From contig LT649400.1 of assembly GCA_900128395.1 (NCBI GenBank), forward strand, positions 1 through 28,480: DNA of 28,480 nt. The letters are read 5' to 3'. The notes under the pieces were generated by a model that saw only the letters and a program-made list of their open reading frames with translations, did no database searches and was not told the DNA's origin. The stretch comes from Stramenopiles sp. TOSAG23-2 (lineage: Eukaryota; Sar). Positions 9,932 through 18,229 of the stretch are shown piece after piece. Position 1 is the first letter of the stretch, and every line of letters starts with the position of its first letter. The translations under genes and the position numbers were made by a program.

Positions 9932-11698
9932 TTATAATGAAATAGAATCAATTCGTCGTAGTAAATCACCTTCGAAAATTTGGATTCGATTTCTTAATTC
10001 AACAATATCTTCTTTGACTTTCTCTCTTCCGGAGCCTCTAGCTTTCAATTTTAAATCTGCCATTTCTATCTTAAAGCCATCGATTTCTTCAATTAATGCG
10101 TTTTTTTCATCTTTTGAAAACCTATTTTTATTATCGTTTACCATATCTTTAAGTATATCAAAGGCATTGCTATTACTATGATGACCTTGTTTTTCATTAA
10201 TTCTTTGCACGCGTTTACTAGGAGTGTCATCTTTAAGCCGATCTCGTTGAATTCTATCTGCATCAATAATTTCTCTATTATCATTAAAATAGGACAGATC
10301 GTCATTTAAATCGTCGATTAATTTATTTCGTGTAGATAATCTTGTAAACTCTTGGCGATATTTTCGTTTAATTTCTCTATATTCTTTTCGTAATTCTCGA
10401 ATTTCATCTTTTGACAATTGACTAGTAGTACTTCCATCATCTTCTGAAACATCGCCACGAATTTGATTGGTAATTTCCGTCATTCTATTTAAATATTCTA
10501 TCGCTTCAGCTGAATCTTTTGAATTATGGTTTATTTCATAAACTTTACGTGGCTTTTTTTCAACATTTTCTTCTTCCATTTCATCATCACGTCGTTTCTG
10601 TGCTTTTTTTAATTTATTTTTAGCTTCGTTCTTCTTGCCTTTTTCTTCATTTGCTTTATTTTGTTTCTCTACCTTTTTATTTAGTTCTTCATTTTTTTTC
10701 TCTAATGAATCTTGTTCTTGCTGCTTTTCTTGTTGCTCTTTTAATATTATATGTTCTTTTTCCTTGGTTTGCTCCTCCTCTTTTGCCGCCTCTGCTGCTG
10801 CTTTTTCTTGTTCATGTTCATACAATTTTGTTCGTTCTTCTGATTGTTTTTCCGCTTCTTCTTGTTGTTTTAACAATTTTCGTTCTTTTTCTTTACTTTC
10901 CTCTTCTTCTTTTGTTATTTTTTCTTGCTTTTGCTTTTCCTTTAATTTTCTTTTTTCTTCTTCTTCTTCTTCTGCTTCTAATTGTATTTTTCTCTCCTTT
11001 TTTTTCTTTTCAGCTTCTTGTTGTTGCAATACTACTCGGGTTTTTTCCTTTGTATTTTCCTCTTCTTTCGCAGCAGTTGTCGCTGCAGCTTCCTTTCGTT
11101 TTTTTATTTCTTTTCGTTGTTGTTCCATTTTATCTTTTTGTTCCATTTGTTTTTCTAATACTTGTTGCTGTTTCAACTTACGTTTTTTTGTCTTTGTTTG
11201 GTCTTCTTCTGCTGCTACAGCTTTTTTGACGCGTAGCCTTTCTTTTTCTTGCTCTTCAAATTTTTCTTTTTTTACATTCTGTTCATCTATTTCTTGTTGT
11301 GCTTTTAATACTGCTTCATTTGCCAAACGTTCCAATTCGACACGTTCTTTTTCAATCCTATTTTTTTCGGCTTCTTCCTTGGTTTTCTTTTCATTTTCCT
11401 CTATTACAACTTGTTTTTCTTGCTCTTCCTTAGCCTGTTCTAACGCTTCTGCTTCTTCATTTAATTGTAATACCCATACGTCTTTTCCTTCTTGCTGGAC
11501 CCATTCTAAATCTTTTGGCGGGTTGAATGGTGGCTTAGATAACCTACTTTCATCAGATGCTATACCCCTTTGCATATACCATTGGTCAATAAAGATATTC
11601 AATTCAATATCTTTATTATTTGCATTGACTTGAAGTATTAATAATATATAGAAGAAGGAAAGTAATAATCTAAAAATAATAATATTCTGCATCATCAT
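9932..11698 (-). CDS. secreted or lumenal Glu/Lys/Gln-rich coiled-coil protein
   Basis: This protein has 588 residues from the first of three consecutive ATGs at 11698; the frame stays open further upstream but without an ATG. Residues 1-26 form a clear signal peptide: a short N-region, a hydrophobic core IIIFRLLLSFFYILLIL, then VNA before the likely cleavage. The early mature part has a less biased segment (FIDQWYMQRG, PPFNPPKDLEWVQQEGKDVW). Residues about 75-375 are an almost uninterrupted charged helix of Glu, Lys, Gln and Arg with heptad character. The C-terminal 200 residues are again helical and charged but less repetitive (DEIRELRKEYREIKRKYRQ). No enzyme domain is visible and I do not recognise the family. 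It is tail to tail with the Amt-GNAT gene and divergent from the Myb gene. Confidence 0.75.
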   Translation of the reverse strand: MMMQNIIIFRLLLSFFYILLILQVNANNKDIELNIFIDQWYMQRGIASDESRLSKPPFNPPKDLEWVQQEGKDVWVLQLNEEAEALEQAKEEQEKQVVIEENEKKTKEEAEKNRIEKERVELERLANEAVLKAQQEIDEQNVKKEKFEEQEKERLRVKKAVAAEEDQTKTKKRKLKQQQVLEKQMEQKDKMEQQRKEIKKRKEAAATTAAKEEENTKEKTRVVLQQQEAEKKKKERKIQLEAEEEEEEKRKLKEKQKQEKITKEEEESKEKERKLLKQQEEAEKQSEERTKLYEHEQEKAAAEAAKEEEQTKEKEHIILKEQQEKQQEQDSLEKKNEELNKKVEKQNKANEEKGKKNEAKNKLKKAQKRRDDEMEEENVEKKPRKVYEINHNSKDSAEAIEYLNRMTEITNQIRGDVSEDDGSTTSQLSKDEIRELRKEYREIKRKYRQEFTRLSTRNKLIDDLNDDLSYFNDNREIIDADRIQRDRLKDDTPSKRVQRINEKQGHHSNSNAFDILKDMVNDNKNRFSKDEKNALIEEIDGFKIEMADLKLKARGSGREKVKEDIVELRNRIQIFEGDLLRRIDSISL

Positions 11699-11770
11699 AC
11701 ATAAAAGACAAACGGGGTAGTTTATATACAAAAATAAGGCTATATTGTGTACATATATTTATACATTGGC

Positions 11771-11803
<33 letters not shown>

Positions 11804-12614
11804 AGAAGAAGAAAGTGTATTTAAAATCGAATATTTTAAGTCGTCCATTCTGGCATTGTTGTCTTTGGCACTTTGGTCTTTGGTCTCTTCTTCTTCTTCA
11901 GTCTCGTCTAAAAACCAGATCGTGATATTTTCCCTATATTCCAATTATTTTAAATCTTAATATGAAGTCAGATATTTTAATTTGTAGAAAAAAACCATTT
12001 ATATTATGAATTTATATAGTAGCTTACTATTTATTATTTTAATTAAAATGTAAATAATCGGCTATTTTCTACTCATTCGAAGAATACGCAGGCATAGGGC
12101 TAACATGTGAGAACTAGCAAAATAGCGATATTTGATTATTCTAATATCCACTATTAAGTTGTAGTTGTTATAATAGTATTTGAAAACTTCAAACAGATGT
12201 TCCACAGCAACATGGACCACCCGTATGTACCTGCTAAAAACCTCAACTCACAAAGTAAAAGAAGATGACGAAAATAAAAAAAAAGAAGGAATTCTTATTC
12301 TGGAATTATTATTACGTAGGTGTGTGGTGGCATATTATTACTGTAATAATAATATACGGTAGAGTACCAAGTATAATAATAATGAATAAAACATCCCTTC
12401 TTTATCAGACGACAATATAAACATATTATATACAAGTTTATTACACATCATACATGTACATACAGGTTACAGTAAACGAGCATAAACGTCAATAAACCAA
12501 TTTATATTCTTATATTTATCAATTTATTAGAATATAAATATATACATATAAGTGATTCTTGTTGATATAGATATATCATATAATACATATTTGTTAGGAT
12601 ATATATTTAAAAGG
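11699..12614. promoter_or_regulatory. divergent intergenic region with a GAA microsatellite
   Basis: This 916-base region lies between the divergent coiled-coil gene (-) and the Myb gene (+). It holds the (GAA)n tract at about 11771-11813, stretches of unremarkable AT-rich sequence, and a slightly GC-richer patch at about 12195-12240. Short frames here either run through the microsatellite or begin at TTG, and they carry no recognisable domain. Promoters of both genes must lie here, but I cannot point to an element. Confidence 0.4.
11771..11813. repeat. (GAA)n microsatellite
   Basis: This is a purine tract of about 43 bases, mostly GAA units with one GAG interruption near the left end. It lies about 70 bases upstream of the start of the minus-strand coiled-coil gene. 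The poly-Glu and poly-Ser frames it creates are artefacts of the repeat. Confidence 0.9.
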
Positions 12615-14801
12615 ATGGGGGAGCGTATTATACATGAGGAACGAGCACCCTCGTTATTCGAAGGTGAAGAAAATGATAATATTTTTACTGGTACTGTATT
12701 GGAACAACTATACGTCCCAGGTCTTGTATATAATAACCGTCGCAACAACATTAACGTTGTTAGTGAACCGCCATCGAATAAAGATAACTCTAAGGCAGCG
12801 GCATTGCAATTTGTGAAGCAGCAATTGCTTCTAAACGGGGACGAAAGCAATAATTCTACAGTAAATAATCTTGATACTTTTACCTTTGATGGTATAGGGG
12901 AACAAAACCCTTGTGGAGAAGAAGAAGCAACTTATAACGATGATTCATTGATGTGGATGGAAGACATGGACACTAGTAGCAGCGACGAAAGTGCTACATT
13001 AAGCCCATTCTTAAGTTCGAATGCATCAAGTATGCTGACCGGTGCATCCCTTTTTGATTTCGCTGTTGATCGGGATCTTGTCCCAAATAGTAAGTCATCA
13101 GTTGCAAATAATACTAGTAATAGTAACAATAACAAATTGCCTTCGACATTTACGGATGAAGAAAATAATATAATCAATGATGGTGTTGATAATGAGTGGA
13201 GTTGGGAAGATATTGCAAGTAAATGCAATAATAAAACTGCTAAACAATGCTCACAACAATGGCGTAAAATAGTAAAAACAGTAAGTGTACACGAAGTACC
13301 ATGGACGAAGGAAGAAGACGGAATTATACGTAAAGGTGTTGAGGAAGGAATGTCCTGGCAAAATATAGCTAAATTAACAAAGCGACGTTTATCTCGACAA
13401 TGTTCACAACGATGGCGTAAAGTATTGGATCCAAGTATTAAACGTTTTGTGAAATGGAGTAAAGAGGAAGATTTGAAATTGATGGAATTGCATAGAAATT
13501 ATCCAACGATGACAAATAAGGAGATGTCATCACATTTACCTGGACGCACATCAACACAATGCCATAATCGTTGGGTTGAAGTATTAAACCCAGATTTACG
13601 TCGTGGTGTATTTAGTGAAGAGGAAGATTTACGTATTTTGGAATTACGTAAAGCAGGTCAAGGTTGGAGTGCAATGGCGAAAGATTCCATTTTGATCGGT
13701 CGTGCAAATGTAGCATTAAAAACGCGTTGGCGAATATTGGATAGGCGAATAAAAAAACAGACTTCAGAAATCGATAATAATGCCAGAACAAACGCAAAAA
13801 TTAGGAGAACATTGACGGGAAAACGGAAGAAGGAAAAAGATGATGTAATAGTACATCAAAATAATGTAATAATAAATGCTGCTTTACTCAATAATCAGGA
13901 GGAAGAAAAAATAGGTGAAGAATTCTTTATAGACGAAGGACGTGCTTTAGCAACGTTAGCACAGCATATAATTGAAAGCACAATTGGAAATAATGTATTC
14001 GGAGGACAAATATCAACTCCTTTGATTCCAGCAGCAATTGCTACCACCACCACCACTACTAGAACAACAGTAGAAAAGCAAAAAAAGAGAAGAAAGAATA
14101 ACAATAACAATAACAAATTGCCTTCGACATTTACGGATGAAGAAAATAATATAATCAATGATGGTGTTGATAATGAGTGGAGTTGGGAAGATATTGCAAG
14201 TAAATGCAATAATAAAACTGCTAAACAATGCTCACAACAATGGCGTAAAATAGTAAAAACAGTAAGTGTACACGAAGTACCATGGACGAAGGAAGAAGAC
14301 GGAATTATACGTAAAGGTGTTGAGGAAGGAATGTCCTGGCAAAATATAGCTAAATTAACAAAGCGACGTTTATCTCGACAATGTTCACAACGATGGCGTA
14401 AAGTATTGGATCCAAGTATTAAACGTTTTGTGAAATGGAGTAAAGAGGAAGATTTGAAATTGATGGAATTGCATAGAAATTATCCAACGATGACAAATAA
14501 GGAGATGTCATCACATTTACCTGGACGCACATCAACACAATGCCATAATCGTTGGGTTGAAGTATTAAACCCAGATTTACGTCGTGGTGTATTTAGTGAA
14601 GAGGAAGATTTACGTATTTTGGAATTACGTAAAGCAGGTCAAGGTTGGAGTGCAATGGCGAAAGATTCCATTTTGATCGGTCGTGCAAATGTAGCATTAA
14701 AAAATCGTTGGCATACATTGACAAAACGTAACAAAAATGCTCAAAAGCGAAAGGTAAAGCAGGTCAAGGTTGGAGTGCAATGGCGAAAGATTCCATTTTG
14801 A
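12615..14801 (+). CDS. Myb-like DNA-binding protein with two identical four-repeat cassettes
   Basis: This nuclear-type protein of 728 residues runs from the ATG at 12615; the frame is open to 12552 only through a GTG, so MGERIIHEE is the likely start. After an acidic, low-complexity N-terminus come four Myb/SANT repeats (with SWEDIA...QQWRKI, SWQNIA...QRWRKVLDP, TNKEMS...NRWVEVLNP and GWSAMA...LKTRW). A basic linker (KRKKEKDD, KQKKRRK) follows, then the same four repeats again with identical residues. R1-R4 arrays of this type occur in SNAPc4-like and other multi-repeat Myb proteins; I cannot assign one. Each cassette keeps the regularly spaced Trp residues, so both look able to bind DNA. 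The C-terminus is altered by a 125-base tandem duplication: instead of ending KVKNCA at a TGA at 14894, the frame shifts and stops at 14801 after QVKVGVQWRKIPF. Confidence 0.85.
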   Translation: MGERIIHEERAPSLFEGEENDNIFTGTVLEQLYVPGLVYNNRRNNINVVSEPPSNKDNSKAAALQFVKQQLLLNGDESNNSTVNNLDTFTFDGIGEQNPCGEEEATYNDDSLMWMEDMDTSSSDESATLSPFLSSNASSMLTGASLFDFAVDRDLVPNSKSSVANNTSNSNNNKLPSTFTDEENNIINDGVDNEWSWEDIASKCNNKTAKQCSQQWRKIVKTVSVHEVPWTKEEDGIIRKGVEEGMSWQNIAKLTKRRLSRQCSQRWRKVLDPSIKRFVKWSKEEDLKLMELHRNYPTMTNKEMSSHLPGRTSTQCHNRWVEVLNPDLRRGVFSEEEDLRILELRKAGQGWSAMAKDSILIGRANVALKTRWRILDRRIKKQTSEIDNNARTNAKIRRTLTGKRKKEKDDVIVHQNNVIINAALLNNQEEEKIGEEFFIDEGRALATLAQHIIESTIGNNVFGGQISTPLIPAAIATTTTTTRTTVEKQKKRRKNNNNNNKLPSTFTDEENNIINDGVDNEWSWEDIASKCNNKTAKQCSQQWRKIVKTVSVHEVPWTKEEDGIIRKGVEEGMSWQNIAKLTKRRLSRQCSQRWRKVLDPSIKRFVKWSKEEDLKLMELHRNYPTMTNKEMSSHLPGRTSTQCHNRWVEVLNPDLRRGVFSEEEDLRILELRKAGQGWSAMAKDSILIGRANVALKNRWHTLTKRNKNAQKRKVKQVKVGVQWRKIPF
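13124..13722 (+). repeat. internal direct repeat, copy 1 (599 bp)
   Basis: It is identical base for base, as far as I can read, to 14105-14703. The offset is 981 bases, a multiple of three, so the duplication keeps the frame. It encodes the first four-repeat Myb cassette. The left edge sits in an AACAAT-type microsatellite; the right edge falls inside the fourth Myb repeat, where LKTRW in this copy becomes LKNRW in the other. Confidence 0.95.
14105..14703 (+). repeat. internal direct repeat, copy 2 (599 bp)
   Basis: This is the second copy of the 13124-13722 unit, with no differences seen, including at synonymous sites. That implies a very recent duplication, gene conversion, or an assembly effect. 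It encodes the second Myb cassette. Confidence 0.95.
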
Positions 14802-14884
14802 TCGGTCGTGCAAATGTAGCATTAAAAAATCGTTGGCATACATTGACAAAACGTAACAAAAATGCTCAAAAGCGAAAGGTAAAG
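14629..14884 (+). repeat. 125-bp tandem duplication at the Myb gene 3' end
   Basis: Positions 14629-14759 are repeated at 14754-14884, an offset of 125 bases with a shared GTAAAG at the junction. Because 125 is not a multiple of three, the second copy is read in another frame and the stop codon moves upstream to 14801. Removing one unit would give the ending KRKVKNCA and a TGA at 14894. The six-base junction homology fits slippage or microhomology-mediated duplication. Confidence 0.95.
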
Positions 14885-16167
14885 AATTGTGCCTGAAGTG
14901 AACAATCCTGTCTGAGGTTCTTGGTGAAACGAAGTGTATGTATTATGATAATTAATTAATATAATACCTAAAATTTTGTTTTGATTTCTAATTATATATT
15001 ATGTGTATTTTAATTTGTTGGCTTTTTGTTAAGCTGGTACGCTATTTTTAGCCTAGCCAGCTATAGCTCTAGCCACTAGCCGGGCTAGCAACGTGCCCTA
15101 CGCACCTACCAGGTGGTAGTTAGCTGTATAAAAATTTAAATTTTTCCCTATCCCTCATACTTCAAATTAAATATTGCTGAGTAACTAGGTATAGCTACTA
15201 GGTACAATGCTATAAAATTACTGATGTAATTAGTGGTTCTATAGAATCCACAGAATCCGAGATACAGGTGCCTGCCTGCCCAGCCTGCCTGCCCGGCCTG
15301 TGTGTGTGGTGGTGTGGTTACAAAGTTACAAGTGCAAAATTTAGTGTGTAGGTTTTTAACAATATTTAACTATTATATCTATATCGATATTCTTAGTAGT
15401 TCTACTTTCCATGTTCAAGTCAATGCTATTTCCACGTAACACAATTCATGTTTTGTACACACGGTACGCGACACACGTTGCCGGTAAATTTCACTTTACT
15501 TGTTACTTGTTAGTATACTAAAAACAAGGATTTTAAAAACTAAAAAAACAAAAAATAAATAATACAACTAAAGAAGAGGGATAATTAACACAACTATAGA
15601 TAATATACAGTATACATATTACAAATGGTAGATATAATAACTTGTAACAATTACATACAAATAAGAAAAAGTCATTTTCGGGGTCTACTGCGTTTCGAAC
15701 TATAACAGAGATCACGGAAGAGGAAGTATATATATATATATAAATATTACTACTGTTATATATATACATTCTTCTGTAGGAATTAGGTAGTAAATACCTT
15801 CCCTTTCTGGAAAAAAGAAGCTGGGGAAAAAGAAAAAAAACAAAACAATATATATACTACTATCTCAGCAGTAATTGATACACAAACAAGTGGTGTATAC
15901 GAGTAGTTGCCTGGCGTATTTGTATAAATATTGACTTAATAAACAGTATCCTGTGTCTATCGTCTCTTGTACAAAACGATACATAGTTGAAAGTCAATAT
16001 TTTACATTTACCGTCGTATAGAGGTAAACAACTAATTTTCCAAGTACAACTATATAATATAATATAATATAATATAGTATATCAATATTATATATATACG
16101 TAGTGGTACTTAAATTTTCCAAACAAAATAGAAAACCATATTACTAGAAAATATAATAGTAATAATC
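14802..16167. promoter_or_regulatory. long intergenic region with two GC-richer patches
   Basis: This is the largest gene-free stretch (1366 bases), between the Myb gene and the next plus-strand gene. Its first 80 bases are the tail of the tandem duplication. A patch of repeated CTAG/GCTAG/CCAG words lies at about 15045-15120, and a second at about 15265-15315 has repeated CCTGCC followed by (TG)n and GTGGTG. The rest is AT-rich with (TA)n at 15728-15742 and AATAT repeats at 16058-16077. The minus-strand frame at 15533-15769 translates to low-complexity Ile/Tyr sequence and I do not accept it. I see no RNA gene. Confidence 0.35.
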
Positions 16168-17367
16168 ATGTTCGGTCAGAAACGTAAATCATGCGGTATA
16201 AGTATATTAGCTGAAGCAGCGACATCGGTTAAGCAACGAAAGATCTACCACGTTAAAGAACATGTTACACAACAACATAATATGAACACATATATTGATA
16301 CTACAATAGTATCGATACGTAATATATTAATATGTATTTGTAAAGTGTTTAATGAAGTTGATGCCAACCAAAAATATTCTATCATTTTAACAAATTTATT
16401 AGTAAAGGGTGGTGGTATATCAGCAGCATTGTTATCGAAGAATCAATATAAGAAATATGCATTATCAGTAAAGTCATATGTATATGACCATATTGCTTTG
16501 TTATTGGTGAAAAATATAATTTTTAAACGATTTTTATTTCAACTTTTAGACGAGGATGTTATGAAAAGAACAATGGGTTTAAATATACTTTTGAGCAATT
16601 TGACGGCTCCAATTTTTGCTATTTTAAATGCATCAGGTGAAAGTATCCTTGAAATTTTACACGAAGGAGCAAAGCAAAAAAGGAAAACAAAGACAAAAAA
16701 TCCATCGTTATTAACATTTAAGAAACACCAAATAACAAAAGAAGAAGAAGAGATAGTGATTGACCCATTAGCGTTCAGGAATGAAAATATTACTATGTCA
16801 ACAACAGCAATCGAAGCGCTGATGATTGAAAAGTCAAATCTTGCACACGAAGATTTATCGGAAGAATTAATCGCAAACTTTTCACATAGTTGGAAAATGT
16901 CAAAGTTATCATCGTCATCAAATTTATGTTTCCAACAACTTTTAAAACATTTGAAGGTTCCATGGTTAATTCGACAAACATTTACTTCGTTGATTTCTGA
17001 ATTTAGTGTTACAGTAGATCATATGCAAAACATGTCATTTGCTAGACATGCTGGGTGCGACGATGCAACATTTTCATTACGTTGCAGTGGTCCAGTTCAT
17101 CAAATAAGCATTCCATGCATCAGTCGCGCATTTTCCTGGGCATGTGGTGCTAGAATATCTAAAGCAAAATACACTTTCGAAGGAATCCAAAATGATACAA
17201 TGCATTTTACTTGCAATTTACCATCATTACAAAAACGATTAACAATCATCGCAACCGTCGTTGAAAGCAATACTCTGACAATGATGTGGCAATTACATAG
17301 TATTACAGATCAAGGAGAATATGGATCATTGATATGCACAGCCACTGCGAATTATACAAAGTTATAA
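16168..17367 (+). CDS. conserved-looking hypothetical protein, 399 residues
   Basis: I do not recognise a family. The ATG start MFGQKRKSCGISILAEAA follows an AT-rich leader. Residues about 45-165 look largely helical and hydrophobic (IVSIRNILICICKVFNEV, LNILLSNLTAPIFAILNAS) but are too polar for clear membrane segments. A basic linker (KQKRKTKTKNP) follows at about 172-185. The C-terminal 130 residues alternate in a beta-rich pattern with several Cys and His (RHAGCDDATFSLRC, CISRAFSWACGA, LTMMWQLHS), suggestive of a compact beta-barrel or sandwich. It has ordinary composition with little Asn repeat, which argues that it is a genuine folded protein. It lies tail to tail with the glutaminase. 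Confidence 0.8.
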   Translation: MFGQKRKSCGISILAEAATSVKQRKIYHVKEHVTQQHNMNTYIDTTIVSIRNILICICKVFNEVDANQKYSIILTNLLVKGGGISAALLSKNQYKKYALSVKSYVYDHIALLLVKNIIFKRFLFQLLDEDVMKRTMGLNILLSNLTAPIFAILNASGESILEILHEGAKQKRKTKTKNPSLLTFKKHQITKEEEEIVIDPLAFRNENITMSTTAIEALMIEKSNLAHEDLSEELIANFSHSWKMSKLSSSSNLCFQQLLKHLKVPWLIRQTFTSLISEFSVTVDHMQNMSFARHAGCDDATFSLRCSGPVHQISIPCISRAFSWACGARISKAKYTFEGIQNDTMHFTCNLPSLQKRLTIIATVVESNTLTMMWQLHSITDQGEYGSLICTATANYTKL

Positions 17368-18229
17368 GATGTTAATATACACACACACATTTTAATTGCA
17401 TATATATATATATATGTATACATAAAGACTATCAATCTATCGAATTTATGAAACTTTTCTTCATCAAGATGAGATCGATAGTGAATTTATGGCGCAACAC
17501 ATTATTTAAATGTATCATACAATGTTTTTACACAAACTATTGTATTAGTTACCAATTTTCCACCATGTAACCATATTCGTACAATTTTCTGAAGGTAACA
17601 AATACGATTTAGTATAAAACACATTCGATGCAATAAGAGACAATGGCTAAAAAATACAAAACAAATTTTCCACTTTTCCCGTCTTGTTAATTTTTAGTTT
17701 GTTTGATCTTTTCCAACAATAGTACAGTGTAGTGCTTCCATTTTACATGTAAAATTTTGAAAAACAAGAGAGTTGTGAATATATTTAAAACTTTTTTATT
17801 ATATTTACACTCAAAGTAAAGAGCAATTTTCAAAGAGATTATAAAAAATTTTAATACACTCGTATATCATATATATGATATACGTATTTTTTTATATAAA
17901 ATGTATGATATTTCTATATATATGCATAGCTTATATATAGATATCATACTTCGTAAATAAAATAATCTAGATCATATTATACCATTATACCTGGGTATAT
18001 GCATATTTATATATATATTTAATATATGCATATGCGTAATGATACTTTTATCATAGAACTACTTTGTAAGTTATATGCAAAATAATATATATTTACGCCG
18101 CGTATATATTTTTAATAATTTTACTTCCCGGTGATAAATACACTAAGCTGGTAAGCTCAAAATTCTTTTTTTTTAATAAATCCCCCCACACACACACGGG
18201 GTGTTTTTTTCCTAATACTTATCTTTTTA
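17368..18229. other. convergent intergenic region, AT-rich
   Basis: These 862 bases lie between two convergent genes, so no promoter is expected. They contain (TA)n and near-palindromic TA-rich patches (around 17863-18030). A C-run/G-run pair with CA repeats between (about 18182-18202) could form a short hairpin followed by a T-run, plausibly at the glutaminase 3' end. I see no coding frame or RNA gene. Confidence 0.5.

Noticed and set aside
10635-11633. 332-codon Ser/Phe/Cys-rich plus-strand frame
   Set aside because: It is the antisense shadow of the Glu/Lys-rich coiled-coil gene: GAA/AAG codons read backwards as TTC/CTT. It has no domain.
11745-11960. Poly-Glu and poly-Ser frames over the GAA repeat
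   Set aside because: They are produced by the microsatellite alone. The overlapping frames on the two strands are equally open.
12180-12362. 60-codon plus-strand frame upstream of the Myb gene
   Set aside because: It begins at TTG, has no recognisable domain and lies in a promoter region.
15533-15769. 78-codon minus-strand frame
   Set aside because: It translates to Ile/Tyr/Ser low complexity driven by TA repeats, with no domain or neighbour support.
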